DNA of 64,000 nt from contig VYZI01000124.1 of the NCBI GenBank assembly GCA_013397695.1, positions 626,190 to 690,189 of the forward strand. The letters are read 5' to 3'. The DNA is from Centropus unirufus (lineage: Eukaryota; Chordata; Aves; Cuculiformes; Centropidae). Within the stretch, counting starts at the first letter, position 1; each line of letters begins with the position of its first letter. The position numbers were made by a program, and so were the translations under genes. Of this stretch, positions 12,029 through 26,100 are shown piece after piece. The notes under the pieces were generated by a model. That model saw only the letters and a program-made list of their open reading frames with translations, did no database searches and was not told the DNA's origin.

Positions 12029-12088
12029 TAATTAATTAGATATACATTTGTGTTAATTACACATTTGCAGGTACCTAGAGTTTAATTA
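12029..12088. promoter_or_regulatory. Cluster of four TAATTA homeodomain-type cores
   Basis: TAATTA occurs at 12029-12034, 12033-12038, 12054-12059 and 12083-12088, that is, four times in 60 bp and twice overlapping. This is the core bound by many homeodomain proteins. AT-rich DNA yields such motifs by chance, so function is only a possibility. Immediately downstream, 'tatcgccgatcc' keeps two CpGs in CpG-poor surroundings. Confidence 0.25.
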
Positions 12089-14595
12089 CTATCGCCGATC
12101 CTTTGGCTATTACTGAGTTCATTAATAGAATAGGCAGAATGATTAGTGTGTCTCTTAATAGAAGCTGACTTGGTACAGATTTTTTTCTTGTCTATTAGAT
12201 AATACAGAAATGAGTTTCAGATTCTTGCATTGATTTTGGAATGTTTATTGACAGAAACATTGACTAATATATAAGTTCGTGGTAAGTATACTCGTATATC
12301 TTGACACTCACTATTTTTTCACTTACAGTTTTTTACAAAATAATATTTCCATGAAAATTGATTCTATTTTTATTTTTTATTATATAAAATAGGTCTGAAC
12401 ATGCTACTTCTGCTTCCCACTAAATTTTTCCATTCCAAATAAACTACTCCAGTATCAAAGAGAGTCTGAAATCCAGCAGAATCAACAACTTTGAAATCCT
12501 TCCAGTGCCAGAAATGGCTGGGAAATTTCCAGTGAAAATGTTTGAAGATACATATCAGTGAACATATTGGTTTGTGTAAGTCTCCATCTGTTCCAAAAGT
12601 TTTATTTTAAAGATACCTTACCAACATTTTTCCTGTTATCTCCTTGGCTTCAAGCAGACTTCTCCAGTCCTTTTCACTAATGGAAACATATGGCCACACA
12701 ATTAAATAAATATACATCTTTTGTATTTTAAGCCCTGGAAAACTCCCTGACCTACATAGTTCAAATCTTTCTCTGGCCTTGTAACATGGGGCTGTTATTT
12801 GAGTAATAGTTTATGTTGTATCTGACATTATGTTCAAAGCCATATAGATTTTCTTTTATTCAGTCAAAAAGAAGGGTATCCTCCCCAACTCAATTTTCGT
12901 CTTTCTTTCATAAACATATATATTTTTACAATGTAATTCAAATTAAAGTTTATTAATAACATATGCCCTGAGAACATTTTCCTTTTTACTCATTTGTCTT
13001 ATTTTTTCTTTACATTTATTTCCTCTCCTCTCTAAAACAGCTTTCTCTTGTTTTCTATCAGCTAACACGAATATCAAAGGTGCTGATGTTCAGCCTTAGC
13101 TTTTAGCCAGATTTCACTTTATCTTCCTAGGAAGTAAAATTTAACATTCCATGTCTATCTTTCATAAAGGTTCAGATGTTACCCTGACTCAAGGAAAAGG
13201 TCTGAAATCTTCCCAGACAGCCCAACTCATTCTGCTTTTCCATTCAGGAAACTTTTTGAATATGCATCCTGTACAATTATGTGATAACAGGCATACAGCG
13301 AACACAATATCATCTGGAAAATACCTAATCTACTTCAAAGTATGTTCCCCCTTAGATCCACGAAACTGTAACTTCCTGAAAAATCCTCTGCCTTCTGCAC
13401 AGGCCCGATGTGCAGGGCTTTCAACATCCATACTTCCTTTTCCGTAGAGAGTACTAAAAGTCAATCTTCTGAAATCAGAAGTATCATTGTCACTAGTATA
13501 AAGCTGTGTGTTGGAGTGTGGGTGAGGGGAGAGGGGTAAATTTTACATTGCAATTTGTTCATGCACTATCATTAGCACACATTACCAACCTACCAGAAGC
13601 ACCCCCGGTGTAGTGCATTTTTGTGATTTGCAAAGTTAAAAGTAAGAAATTAAATTATGAACATATTTACTAATGCTGTGCTCATCTGCAGCTGATAAAA
13701 GAAAACCAACTTATACGGAGGAGCAAATGAATTGAGTAATAAACTATTATATGGGTATAATATGGGTACTATTCTGAAAGGTGAATCTTTGAGCATATCT
13801 AAGATATCTGAAGTAAATAGATGTACACTTCTCTAATCCAGAAAAGGAAATGTTAGAATCAGGTTATAGCCTTTACAAGCTACCAACATGAGTTCATGAG
13901 CTCATAGGGACAATTGGCCACATTCTACTGTCTTCACACCAGACTAATCATAAAGCATTGGCTAAAATCTGTGAGAGATGAAAATAAAGTGAGAATTTAA
14001 ACTAAGGTATTAACTTTAGGCATATAATTTTAGATTCCTTCAGAAGGCAATTCAGACATCCTATATTTACCTGTTACAGATGGTAAGCCGCAACAGGAGC
14101 TACTCTTTCTCCTTTCACTGTAGCAGGAGCTCAGTGAAAACTAACCTTATTTCAGTTGTGGTTATAAGGTCACTTGAAGTCCCCATAAATCTCTATAGCC
14201 ATGAAGATGGACAGTCTGTGCCACACATATTTCACAAATCCACACCCAGGATGGCTTGAAACTGACCAAATAGGCAGTGTGGAAGGAGAGAGAGGGTGGA
14301 GGGGAGGGAAGAAAAGTAAAGATACAAAGATTAGTTTATAGGAATGTCAATTCATGGGTCCTACTCTGGGACTAAGTATTTGCATGAAAGCTTTTGCTGA
14401 CGAAAGGGAGGAAGTTGAGAATTACCCAAGCATAAGAGGGAGGAGAGGACTGCCTCTTTGGACAGCATCATGATTTCTTTTTTTTTTTGTTCTAGTACCA
14501 TGAATGTGTAAAAGGGTATTAATTTACTTATAGACACTATTTAGCATTGAGACATGCTAATAATCTACATCTCAGTGAAACTAATTGTGGAATAA

Positions 14596-14620
14596 ACTTT
14601 GTATCCAAAGGATACAAAGT
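14596..14620. repeat. Perfect inverted repeat, 11-bp arms and 3-nt loop
   Basis: 'actttgtatcc' and its exact complement 'ggatacaaagt' are separated by 'aaa'. No RNA gene or terminator role is evident in this eukaryotic setting. It may simply be a hairpin-prone site. Confidence 0.9.
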
Positions 14621-17600
14621 AAAGCTGGTGTTTCATTAAGTTTAGGGAGCACTGCCAAATCTTCGTCCTTGATAAAAGAATTCCACCTGAAACACAGGCA
14701 TACGCATGATATAAACTATCTTTGCTCCTCCCTGAACTATTAAAGCACTTCATGCAAAGGAGTCTTTCCAAAACTCAAAAGATAAGTGCCAAAGTGTATA
14801 TGAATTACTGCAGTCTTTGTGACCCAGTTTGTGTGAAAGGTATTCAGATGTTACAGAGCTGAAACCTGTTCAGCCCCATAGATGTCGTATTTGCTTTATA
14901 ACAGAGAGATTAAAAAATGTTCCCCATGTGAGAAAGCATCTTACGAGATGAGTTAATATTCAGTAGCATATTACAGACATCACCAGGCTTGCCTCTGTTG
15001 TGCTGAGATCGGCACTTATGTGGTTAAAAAGAGATTTTTATTACATGTTGATGTTAATTCAGGAGTTCAGTCCACTAGTCTGCCACGTTGACAACACTTA
15101 GAAGGTCCTCAGACTACTACTTTAAATTCAGAAAGTAAATATCAGAAACCTTCAAGCCAGAATCATGACTTGAATTTGTAGTATCCCTGTTTAGTTCAAG
15201 TAGCCATACAACTCATCCTGACAGAAGGGACAATTGATACCCATCCCTACCTATATACCCTGTTCTTTATGTAAGAACAGGTATTTTTGAAAAAAAATTT
15301 CAGGATGAGAAAAAAAACACAATAATAAATGAATGTTAATAGAAGCAGTTTATGCAAGTTGTTTTGTTGAGGGATGAATATGAGAAAAGATACAACAAGG
15401 TGAAACAAAAATATGGAGTTAAGCTCCTGTTAATCTGTCTTCCAGTCGCCAAGTTCAACACCAGAATATAGATCGTTAATACATCTAGCAGATATTATGA
15501 ATATTTATTATTTATTTGGCACTGCTTTTTATTGTTTCAAGCAAAATGTAGTCCTTGCAGTCCTTAACAATACTGAACTCACGGTTAAAAATTTTCTCAG
15601 GTCTCAAACATAGCTGAAGAATTTTTTTATTAACCTTAGTATTATGCTTTCATCAGTTAGAACCAAATCCTTATTTGCTTACTTTTTTCCCCTTATTCTT
15701 TTTACTCCCATTGAGGGAAGTATGACCTTTTTTTTTTATTTCCTGAAGTTTTAATTTATAAAACCAGCTCTTCAGTTGAGCCTATTACTAATCATGTAAA
15801 TGTTCACCCAGTAATGCAAGAATAAAGTATTACCCCCTTCTTTTCCTTGGAGATCTCAGCAGGCCTAACTTGGTAACTATACCCTGATTTCTTGAGCTGT
15901 TTTGATCTTTAGCATCCAGTGACTTTCCTGTATTGGCCTTTTCTGCTTCACCCAGTGCCGAATTCCCATTATTTCACTTAGGTTAACATTTAAATCAAGT
16001 TTTAAATGGATATAGTAGTCTAAACGAATGGCTGCTGTTGGTATTCTTTTATTTAGGGTTTACATAAACTTAAAACAAACACAGTCTAAATTCATATAAG
16101 TGGAAGAAGCATAAAATAGCTACATGATAGATAGAGCATGAAACCAAATAAACCTTTAGAATAATTAAGTGTTCCTGCTGAAATGCACTGTTATTGTAGG
16201 AAGTGGAATGTTAAATCAATTTAGAAATCCTTAGAGTTGAATTCTCTCAGAATTATTACAAAGCCAGAGTAAATACACACATGTGCATGCACACACACAT
16301 AGGCTATTTTACAGTATCTGTTAATAACCCAAGAATTACCCTCTGAGAAGACACAGTTAAATAAAACACCAAAAACAAATCACCAAGAAACAGTGATTAC
16401 CATATAATAAGATGTCCATAATAAAAATACACCTGCTAAATATATAATTATTTAGAAAATTCAGATAAATAAAGCTAGCCTATCCAAATTCTGTCAAGAC
16501 CACAATCTGAAACTGACTGGAGACTTTTAAGTTGTCTATTGCTAAATACACAATATCCTTCACTCTTTTAAATCGTTAAGGTAAGCGATTAGAAATGTTC
16601 TTCCTTTTTTTTTTTTTTCAGGTATCACACTGAAACCCTGAAGGTTATGTATCTGGAAATGAGAAAAGACAAATTAACAGGAGGAAGGAAAGAGAAGGAG
16701 AGGGTAGACAAGGAAAGAGAAACTTGAGTAGTCTTATAACTTTAAGGCTCTGCTCAAAATATTCAGACTCCCTGAATGTGGCATGTGCTACAGCATGCCA
16801 AGTTCACCACCTTATACTTTCTAGTGGAGGGGCTTTTCGTGCATTTATTTTTGCTTCTGCTTCTTTGCTGAAGTCTTTGTAGAAAAAAAATGCAGATTAT
16901 TCATAAATAATCCAAAAGGAGATGATGCAGACTGTTAAACTGTCCTGCCACTAGTCTATACCCCTGCCTGCCATTGACAAACAGCTGTAAGCAGCAACTC
17001 TGTGGGCACTTGAACTTTGTGCTTATATTTCTAAGTATAATATTAAAATAATAAGAACCTTGTGACAGGTAAAAGATTTAACAAATAATAAGTGGCACAT
17101 TATAAAGTGCATTTTCAAAAGGAATAAATATATCTACTAAACATTAAGGAAATTTTTAGCTGTCATATTTTCATAGATTTCCAAAAGCTACCCAGTCAAC
17201 TGAGAATACAACATATTCAACTGCAAAATGCAAACTAACTTCTAGTCAGTCATTTAGTCATGTCAAGGCAAGAAGACTTTTTTACTATTAGTCTTTGTGA
17301 TTCTAAAAGAGCAACATGTCAATGTGTTGCCTATTAGAATTAGGCACCTAATAATGGAGTTCTATCACTGGCTAACTTCATGAAATTAGTTTATGAGTTC
17401 TGAGATGGAGGTAAGTGCCTCCCCTAGTCCTGCCTTCACATGTGTGAGTCAGATGCCTGCATCACCCTTTCCCTTGGCTACATACAAACCGGTACTTCAC
17501 TTCAACCATTAGTTACAAAACTCAGTAGAGCTCCGGGCTGAAGTCCTACCTGTGTATTTTTGAGCTTCTACCGGTAAGAACTACAAGCATTCTAAACCAC

Positions 17601-19238
17601 AAGGCTAAAACAAAAACAGACTGTCTGTGCACTTCTGTTGGAGATAGTTGTAGGACAGTATGATTGATAATTGCTCCATGGTCTAGTGAAAGGAAAGCTC
17701 ATCAAAGATAAAGTGGACAGCTTTAAGTACTTCCTCTTATGCATGTTTAATTATGAATATTTTTTTCATATTTCAGGGAGTTACTCCAATGGGTACAATG
17801 CCAATCCAGAATAACTGAGGAGTTGGCACACTTTGAAGCATGGAACAGATTCCTGTCTATGTTCTGCATGTATTTAGGCAGTAGAGACTGAATATTAATC
17901 TTTCGTGTGGTCTGTGGGAGCAGAAGCCAATGACTATTCTGTGATATTAAAGAGACAACCATCTTGTTTTGAGCAGAAATGCCATATTTACTGAAATTTA
18001 ATGTTAATATGTTCTGACAAAATAGAGCTATTTTAGAAAATATATGACCATCTCATTTAATCTAGAATAGCAGGACTATCTCTTTTCTTGTATTGCCATC
18101 ATCTTTGCTCACTATTGCCTGAGTTCTTTGATTGAATATTGGTATTTCCTACCCAAAAATATATTTGAGATTGTATTTTCCTTAGGGACCAGAAAGAGTC
18201 TGCATTTAGAGTTGGGCACTGAAATAAACAGATCCATTACAATGCTTATAAATTGCCATTGGATTAAATAGACACTAGTTTACTTTTAACGCATTATACC
18301 ACGCTTGCTGTAAGAGGGAAATGAGTTTCTGACCTTGGAAACATGTCTAATTTCCTACTATTTATGCTTAACAGATGGAGAATAATGGAATCTAATCCAA
18401 GAGGAGACATTAGGAGAAGCTTTTCCTGTCAAGGTGGATATGCAATTGTTCAGGGTAGGCGCTTCAGAATTAAAATAAGTTTTTGTTTTTTCCCCAAGTG
18501 TTTAAGCCATTTTTCTGCTGTTTGACATGATATTTAACCTTTTTATTAATCAGAATTTGCTTCCCATTTGAATCTAATTTCTTTCCCGTAAAAAAAAAAC
18601 AAAGTGCCACATTAATTACTCTCTTGAGGTTTTGATAGTATATTGTACTTAGGATCCTGGCAGGAAGATAAGGACCCTACCTGATGCTGACTTCAATATT
18701 TTTGTCATCTTACAACCTAACTTTTTCATGGAAGTAAAAATAATTTTTCTGAGGTAAGCTTTATAAAAAAAAAAAATCCTACATGCAATGTTCAGGGTTT
18801 GTATCATTGAAATTTGTTCGTATGTTTGAGGTGATCCCTCCAGCTACTTCATGGCACTTTGTAGGGAATGATACATTTGATAGCGATATGGAAAGAACGC
18901 AGATATATTACCTGGTGAAAACATCCAGTGACACATCCATTTAGTTTAGAAAGGGTGTCTGACAACCTTTGTAGGTGTACATGTGAAGGAATTCTTACTT
19001 TATAGGCAAGCTACAGTACTATTCTTGCAGAATCGTAAGCATAGTGATTTTTCTATATGGCAAACTATTTCTGTAGTTAAGCTGATTGCTTGAGACTTCC
19101 TAGTCACATAGTAGGTCTATGAAAGTATTATCTATCAAAGACATAAAAGCTTGTTTTTCTGATTGATTTCTAGTTAATTGTGTCGATCCCCGAATTTGCA
19201 TACCTCCCTAGCATTGTCTGGGGCTCCATCATTCTTCA

Positions 19239-20156
19239 TAGACCCATAGAATCACTACGCTGGAAAAGATCTCTAAGATCACCAAGTCCAACCATACCTG
19301 TCTGCCACTAAACCATATCCCCAAGCACCTCATCTATCCATCTTATAAATACAGCCAGGGAAGATGATTCCATCATGTCCTTGGGCAGCCAGTTCCAGAG
19401 CCTGATGACTCTTTCAGAGAAAAATGTTCCTAAAGTCCATCCTGAACCTCCCTTGGTGCATCTTGAGGCCATTCCACCTAGTCCCGTCAGCAGTCACTGG
19501 GGAGAAGAGCCCAGCACCAAACTCTCCACAACCTCCTTCCAGGTAGCTGTAGGCAGTGGTAAGGTCTCCCCTGAGCCTTCTCCTCTCCAGGCTAAACAAC
19601 CCCAGCTCCCTCAGCCGCTCCTCATAAGACTTCTTCTCCAGCCCCTTCCCCAGCTTTGTTGCTCTTGGGATGCTTCCCAGAACCTCAGCATCCTTCTTAC
19701 AGTGAAGGGCCTGAAACTCAACACAGTGAGGTGAGATCTCACCAGTGATGTGTACAGGGGCAGAATCACCTCCCTGGATCTACTGGCCACACCGTTTCTG
19801 ATACAGGCCAAGATGCCATTGGCCTTCTTGGCCACCTGGGCACACTGCTGGCTCATGTTCAGTCAACTGTCAACAAACACCCCCACGTCCCTCTCTTCTA
19901 GGCAGCTTTCCAGTCATTCTTCCCCAAGCCTGTAGCAATGCACCAGGTGCCCCAGTGTGCCCCAAGTTCAGGACCCAGCACTTCGTCTTGTTAAATCTCA
20001 TCCCATTGGTCTTGGCCCATCGTTCCAGCCTGTTTAGATCCCTTTGAAGTGCCTCCCTAACCTCAAGCAGATCAACAGTTCCAGCTTAGTGTTGTCTGAG
20101 AACTTTCCAAGAGTACATTCAGTCCCTTCATTTAGGTCGTTGATAAAGTTATTGAA
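19239..20156 (-). mobile_element. CR1 LINE, 5'-truncated, antisense (0.9 kb)
   Basis: On the minus strand the element runs from within the reverse transcriptase core to the 3' UTR. Near 20151-20091 it encodes FINDLNEGTECTLGKFSDNT, in which the usual F/YADD catalytic motif has become FSDN (20091-20102). Further on, the frame at 19611-19856 contains ANGILACIRNGVASRSRE and VILPLYTSLVRSHL, the conserved post-core block of avian CR1 ORF2. Stops and frameshifts separate these pieces. The 3' UTR complement includes 'ccataccTgtctgccactaa', and the tail complement 'atagaatcac' sits at about 19243. The endonuclease and the N-terminal half of the reverse transcriptase are missing. This is a dead copy of the avian CR1 family (CR1 clade of non-LTR retrotransposons). 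Confidence 0.93.
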
Positions 20157-23100
20157 GTTTTTTTCCTTTTTCCTGTGAGAAGTTTATTTGATCATAAATA
20201 TAGACAAAGACTAGGCTTCTTCTGTAGGTGCCACAAATTTTCTACATTCTATTGCCAATTTCAGTGGTTGGTAAGATGTGTTAAAAAATGCCAGCAAATT
20301 TGATTTTCAGTTCATATGGCACCCTTCTAAGGAAAAACAGTATGCCTTTCCCCAGACACTTAGACTACCCAGTATGAATACATAATTTTATTTTCTGAAT
20401 CTTCTTTTGTTTTATTTATTAATTGAAAGAGAGGGAAGCTTTTTAATTGACAATTCAACTAAACAACTGGTAAACATTTTAGAAGCTAAAAGATCATCCT
20501 TAAACATTTAATCTGCTTTAAATTGCTGCAGAAAGGCTATTTATTTTTATGAGCTCTTTTTAGAGACTGGTTTGAGATTGTTGCAACTTTTGTGGGTGGC
20601 TTACATCAGTTAAGTCAACCACATTCCATTAGAAGCACATGACAGCAATGCAAGAGGACCATGACTAATAATTACTACTTGGTAATTTAATACTTCTGTA
20701 TACCCATGTGCTTAGAGATTTCTAAATTCTCATTCTAATTATGTAATCTACCTCTTTTGATTCACTAGAAGGATGTATGGAATTTCCTTAACTTTGAAAT
20801 CTTGATTAGTATATCTCTTCCAGGCAAAAATCCATATAAAGATGGAACGTGTAAAAATACAAGCTCAATTGTTCTGGCAGTTAAAATTTGAAGTTATTTG
20901 ATATTTAAAAGAGCTATATCATAGAACAGATGTATCAATCTAAATATTCACAATTACATACCTGAGTAAAGAAGATAAAGATGGAACCAGTCATTGTGAT
21001 GGATATTTGGTTTAGATACACTGTAAAGACAAGGATAGCAATATTATATATGACAGAGCACATATGAGCTGAGATCAGTCTTCACTTACATGTGTCCAAA
21101 AAGGCTTCACTTTATACCTTAATGAAGAGATGTAAGGATAGGTCAATACTAGTGTAAAGTGTCAAACTACCCATTTAAGCTCTATCTTCATCAGCTAAGG
21201 AGCTGCCTTCTACATGTTATCTTTGCCTTCACCATCAAATGTTGTATAATCTTATCTACGATGATAGACCTGCCAATCCCTTTAAGTCAAATTGCAAATG
21301 ACTCAATTCCAGCTCAAGGGAAGGATTTGAACTCCTGTTACAGAAAGTGTCTTAAGAACTTGGCTAATAAAATGTTACATAAGTGTACAAACTTCAACCA
21401 CCTTTTCATGCTCGATCAAGGAAAATGATGTAAAATGTCAAGAATTCACTCAGTCAGAGTTAAAATGGAGGATGGAGACTACACTGGGGTAGAAAGAAAT
21501 GTGGTTACTCCTTTTTGTCTCTATCAGCCAGTTACAGATATACAAAGGGACAACAGAGTGGCAGAAAAATAACGCTGAATTATCTCATTTTTCTATTGAC
21601 TTAGCATAAGAGATTATTAAAGGTTTAAGGCAGGAAAGTGTAAAACTGTCTTTTCACATACTTTATCATTCTTCCCTCCCCCATATTTACAGGTACCTGC
21701 TCCAGGCAGGACTCTTCTAACCCATCTCTAATTAATACTTCACCTAATCATCTTGTAATGCTGCTTTTTTTTTTTTGCACACAGGCAATTTAATCAAGAC
21801 TCCACTAACAGGCAAAGCTTTATTCACTCCACAATTTTGTGCTTTGACACAAGGAGAACTTAGGCAACTATGTCCCAATTGCTTTGTTTCCATGTAATTT
21901 AACAGCAAGACATTATTTTCTCATAAGAGGTGCTTTGAATTTTTACTGCTAATGAATAAATTAACTAAAAAGGTTAATCTGCCTACATGTTTATGAAACA
22001 TTATGTAAATTGCTCTCAAAAAGGTTTAATGATAATTGAAAGCAATTGAAAACCATGGTACATTTCACTCAGTTTTAAGTTTTTTTTAAATTTTATTTTA
22101 AAGTATACAAATTGCATTCATTTTAAATTATACAGATGTGCAGGGCAAAAGACCATTTTTTAGAAATTTAAAGTAAAAGGAATTTTCGTATTAATTCCCG
22201 TCTTTGTAGCTTTCCAAGGTCATGGGAATTCAACTGAAAGTAGACTACTGAGTTGCAAAGGATAAGTGTTGTGCAATATTTTAGCTACTAAAACAATAGT
22301 ATTTTTTGGCACACATTAAAAAAAAAAACTGTCAACATGTTCGACATGCCAGGTTCTTTTTTTGGTCAAATAGTTTAAGTTCTACTATCCAATCCAGAGT
22401 ACTGTGGATTCATAAGGGGTAAATCTTGCAACTGTGATGCATACACTAAATTCAAGGTTCATGCCTTGATTGAAATCGCAACTCTTTAATGTTTTATTTA
22501 GTTGCTCAGTTTCTGTTGCTCTATTCCAAATTCAACAAGACAATACATTAGTTCTGGTCCAAAGGAGATGAGATGTATTTGGAAGCAGAAAGCAAGTCCC
22601 AAATTTCTCCTTGATTAACAATTGGTCCTGTCCTTTTGATTGAAAAAGAATGGAAGGATAATGAGAGAGTTAAGGGCCTAAAGAAATGAAGCAGAATTTG
22701 GTTCTATATGTGTTTATTAAAGACTTTCAAGGAAAATAAAACAATAGATCTACACATAATGGTTTGTGTTTTAAAAAAACAAAAGAAGAATTACTTTGTT
22801 AACTGTGAAATGTGATAGTTCCATGGCTTGGAAATATTTATTTGCAATAAAGTCACTTGCATTTATTTCATTGTGTTTTCTCTTTTGTTTAGATTTCAAA
22901 ATGATATGGATATGTCTTATATGAGGGAATAATATGCATTTACAAAAGGTAATAATAACCTTAGAAATTAATGTTTGATTTACCTACTGCTAAAGTATGT
23001 TATGCTCTCCTATATAGGCACATATGTTGTAGAAACAAGATGAATACTTTTTCTGTTTGTTTTTTGGTTTGGACTTTCCTAAAAACTTATAAAACAACCA

Positions 23101-26100
23101 GATTTTTTTTAATTATGTCAATGCTCTCTTATTAATTTTTTTTGTGAATATCTTTTTCTGTATCTGCTGTGATTTAAAGAAAGTATTTCCTTTTTTCTTT
23201 GATAGTTTCCCTTTATTTTAACTTTAATTTTGTCAGTAATTCTTTTCTCTGCATTTCCTTTAGTGAACAGTAATTGATAAACATAAGAAAGAAACAATAG
23301 GAAAAAAAGAGGAAAATCAGTCATCTATTGCGAATACCTTCAGTGTTATGTAAGGTACCTTAATCTACATAAAAATGCATTTGAAAAAATTCAAGCAGCT
23401 CTATTTGTAACTGCATATTTCAAATATCCCTGCTGAAGGTTCAAGATTCGTTAGCTGCATAGAATACTGCTCAGAGCACTGTCTTATGTCACTTTAGTGA
23501 AGTAAAATAGTGCAAAATCTTTATACATACAATCTATGCTGACTTTCAGCAGACTGGATAGTAAGACTTCATACTTGATTTAAAAGGTCCCGACTTTGCA
23601 TGGTAGCAGTGCAAATCAGTAGAGCCCTTCACAGTAATGCATGAAGAAGAAATCATGGTTCATCCTGCACCAGTGGCCTTATCTGGGAAGCCCATTTCCT
23701 CCATTGCCTTTAGTAGCACAGAGCTGCCCCATCCTGCAAATCAAAGCTAACTGCAACAATGCCATCCTCATAACGTCCACTGAAGGGCAGTCTCGCTTTG
23801 GGACTTGAAGTATTTTTTTGTCATTTCGTTTCTAGAAGGTTCTACTTCTTGTTATCATGTAAAGTGGAAGTCAGTTCTCACTTCCTACTAATGTCTCAAA
23901 TATATAATAAGAGTTCCTAAAATACTTTTATATTCTAATATGTTTTTATAAAAAATATAACCAGAAACATAGGAAGACTTTTGCTGCTGTTGGAAAAATC
24001 ATAACTTATGATCCTATTCAAGTTCTGCCTTAAAATCCATTTGGGTTCTTTATTCCACTTCTCCTATGTGATGCCTCTCCTAGCCAAATCTCTCTGTCAG
24101 TGTTTCTCTGGTTCGCCCCATACTTGTTTTATGGATATTTTATACTCTTTTCTTCTTACACATGAATAGATTTTGTAAATAATTGGTGTTTCTCTGATTC
24201 TACCCACGTCTAGTTATAAACATAAATCTCCCATCCTATAGCCTCTACTGTGTGTTTCTGCCTTTATTTATTGTTCTGCTTTTATGAATTTCACTAACCA
24301 TTTCCCTGGTAATTTCAAAATGAGCTTTTCTAACACAGGGAGTCAGAAATCTTATTAGAAGATGTTTCAAAGGACATCATAGCAATGCATTTAATATTAG
24401 CAATACTTCCTTTTCATCATGTGAAATTCCTCACCTGGTGCATGAAATTCATACAGAGAAAAATGAACAGTGAACAATTCCAAGAGGTGTGGGGCTGATC
24501 ATCTTTTTCAGACTGAGTAAAAGTAGATCCCCCCTACTCCCCACACTGCAAAACTCCAATTTGCCTATTAATATAAATCAGATATGCTCAGAGTCAAAAT
24601 ATCTTCTTGTGAAAGCTGGTGAGGGTTTCTGGCACACTTCCATTTTAACAACTGTCTCACCCCTTATTCAAGAGGATAGGTGCAGAATCTGGGTGACCGG
24701 GAATCAAGCCCCAGCTTCTCATACAGTGGATAAGTACCTAAAGACTCTATTCGATATATGTAGTATGAATCACCACAGAATAACTTTTCTCATAAAATTT
24801 ACAGCATTTTCTAATTCTGCCCATGTCAGAGAAATACCATATGAGAAAGCTTTCTTACAACAATTATTTTCCTAGAATTGGCTTGGAGCCAAATATTCAC
24901 AGTTCCACGTTAGTGGCAAAAAGCAATGAAGTATTTCTCCATTTTGGGGGCAGGGAGAGTACAGAAGGGCGGTGAGGTGGGGAGGAGGAGGAAGAAGACT
25001 ATTCTTCTCTGCTTTCAGTCTAGATGACTCTTGACTGACCATAAAGGAGTTGGTAACGTTGCCACTCCTTCCTTCTTTATGACTGTTAGGGAATTTGGCA
25101 GAAAAATATTCACCTGTTTCCAAATCATGAGCATGATTAGTGGTTTGTAATTTGTACTTCATCTTGTTGCAGTAGACGCAACATACTGTCCTCTGTGCTT
25201 TCTCAATAGTCAACTGTGCCATTAGTCATTTCTAGCAATGTAGCAATGTATCCCAAGAAGCAATTAAGGTTCAAAAGCAGTACCACTAACACCACAAGGA
25301 TATTTTTTTTATTCACACCACTGCAGTGTTTGATTCACTTCAGAGGCAAGAAAGGACATGGCCACTTTCCACCTGAAGACCTGGGCAGAGAACCAGACCA
25401 ACCCACTGATTCCAGCTGGAGAGCAAGGAGAGTTCACAGAGTGAGATAGCTACACCTAAAGCGCACAGTGGAGCAGTGACCTCATAGCTGACAGATGACG
25501 CTTCTTCCAAAAAAACCCTAAACAAGAGACTCAGACAGCAAACAAAAGCTGTTGGAGAAGACAGTTTCAGAGTCATAAACAGATAGCGTGTGCCTTCAAA
25601 TATTTAATAAGTCTGAACTTAAATTTCAGGCTCTCCTCCCCATTTCTGATATATCTTTTTATCTTGAAGGCTTCAACAAGACCAGAACTTTGGTTGCCTA
25701 GGATTATTTACTACTAAAATGGTATTTTTAATAAATGGATCTCTTGTTTTAAATTTGCAGACATGGAGAAAAAAAGTGACTTAGTGACTTATTTTCTGTA
25801 TATTTTTGTGGTTCGAAAAGTATTTTGAATTTGGATGTTTTACTTTCCCTCAGACCTGAGAACTCTTATGCCAAGTAATGCCCAAGGGAGAATTTTGACC
25901 CGTTGTTATAATGGGAAACTGGGCAGATTTAACACATTACTCCACTGTTTGCCTCAGTTAGATCTCATTTCTGTGGTTATTGGACACATTTCAGATAGTT
26001 TTGACCATTAGACCCTTTTAAACTCACATTGCTCACAAAGTCGCCCAGGACAATATTATTGCAGAATGATTTAGCAGTCTCCAGACAGACCACATTAGCA

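Larger units (their letters stand above)
10456..19238. other. 8.8 kb of unique sequence without recognisable gene
   Basis: No CR1, LTR or RNA gene was found. Notable items are a TAATTA motif cluster at 12029-12088, a perfect 11-bp stem palindrome at 14596-14620 and a 14-T tract followed by cag at 16605-16621. Open frames such as 13151-13447 (98 codons) show no family resemblance. Confidence 0.5.

Noticed and set aside
15258..15282. Hairpin 'cctgttctt' / 'aagaacagg' with 5-nt loop
   Set aside because: A 9-bp stem is within reach of chance over 64 kb, and nothing nearby suggests an RNA gene.
16579..16735. AAGGTAAGC donor-like site at 16578-16586, then a T tract and cag at 16605-16621, followed by about 35 open codons
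   Set aside because: The donor-to-acceptor distance is too short for an intron, the peptide is a low-complexity Lys/Glu-rich string, and no neighbouring exon is recognisable. It is probably chance.
19375..19734. Plus-strand open frame of 119 codons
   Set aside because: It lies wholly inside an antisense CR1 and is the reverse complement of CR1 coding and UTR sequence.
24957..24985. G-rich stretch on the plus strand
   Set aside because: The G runs are separated by long loops, so it does not meet a standard quadruplex definition.
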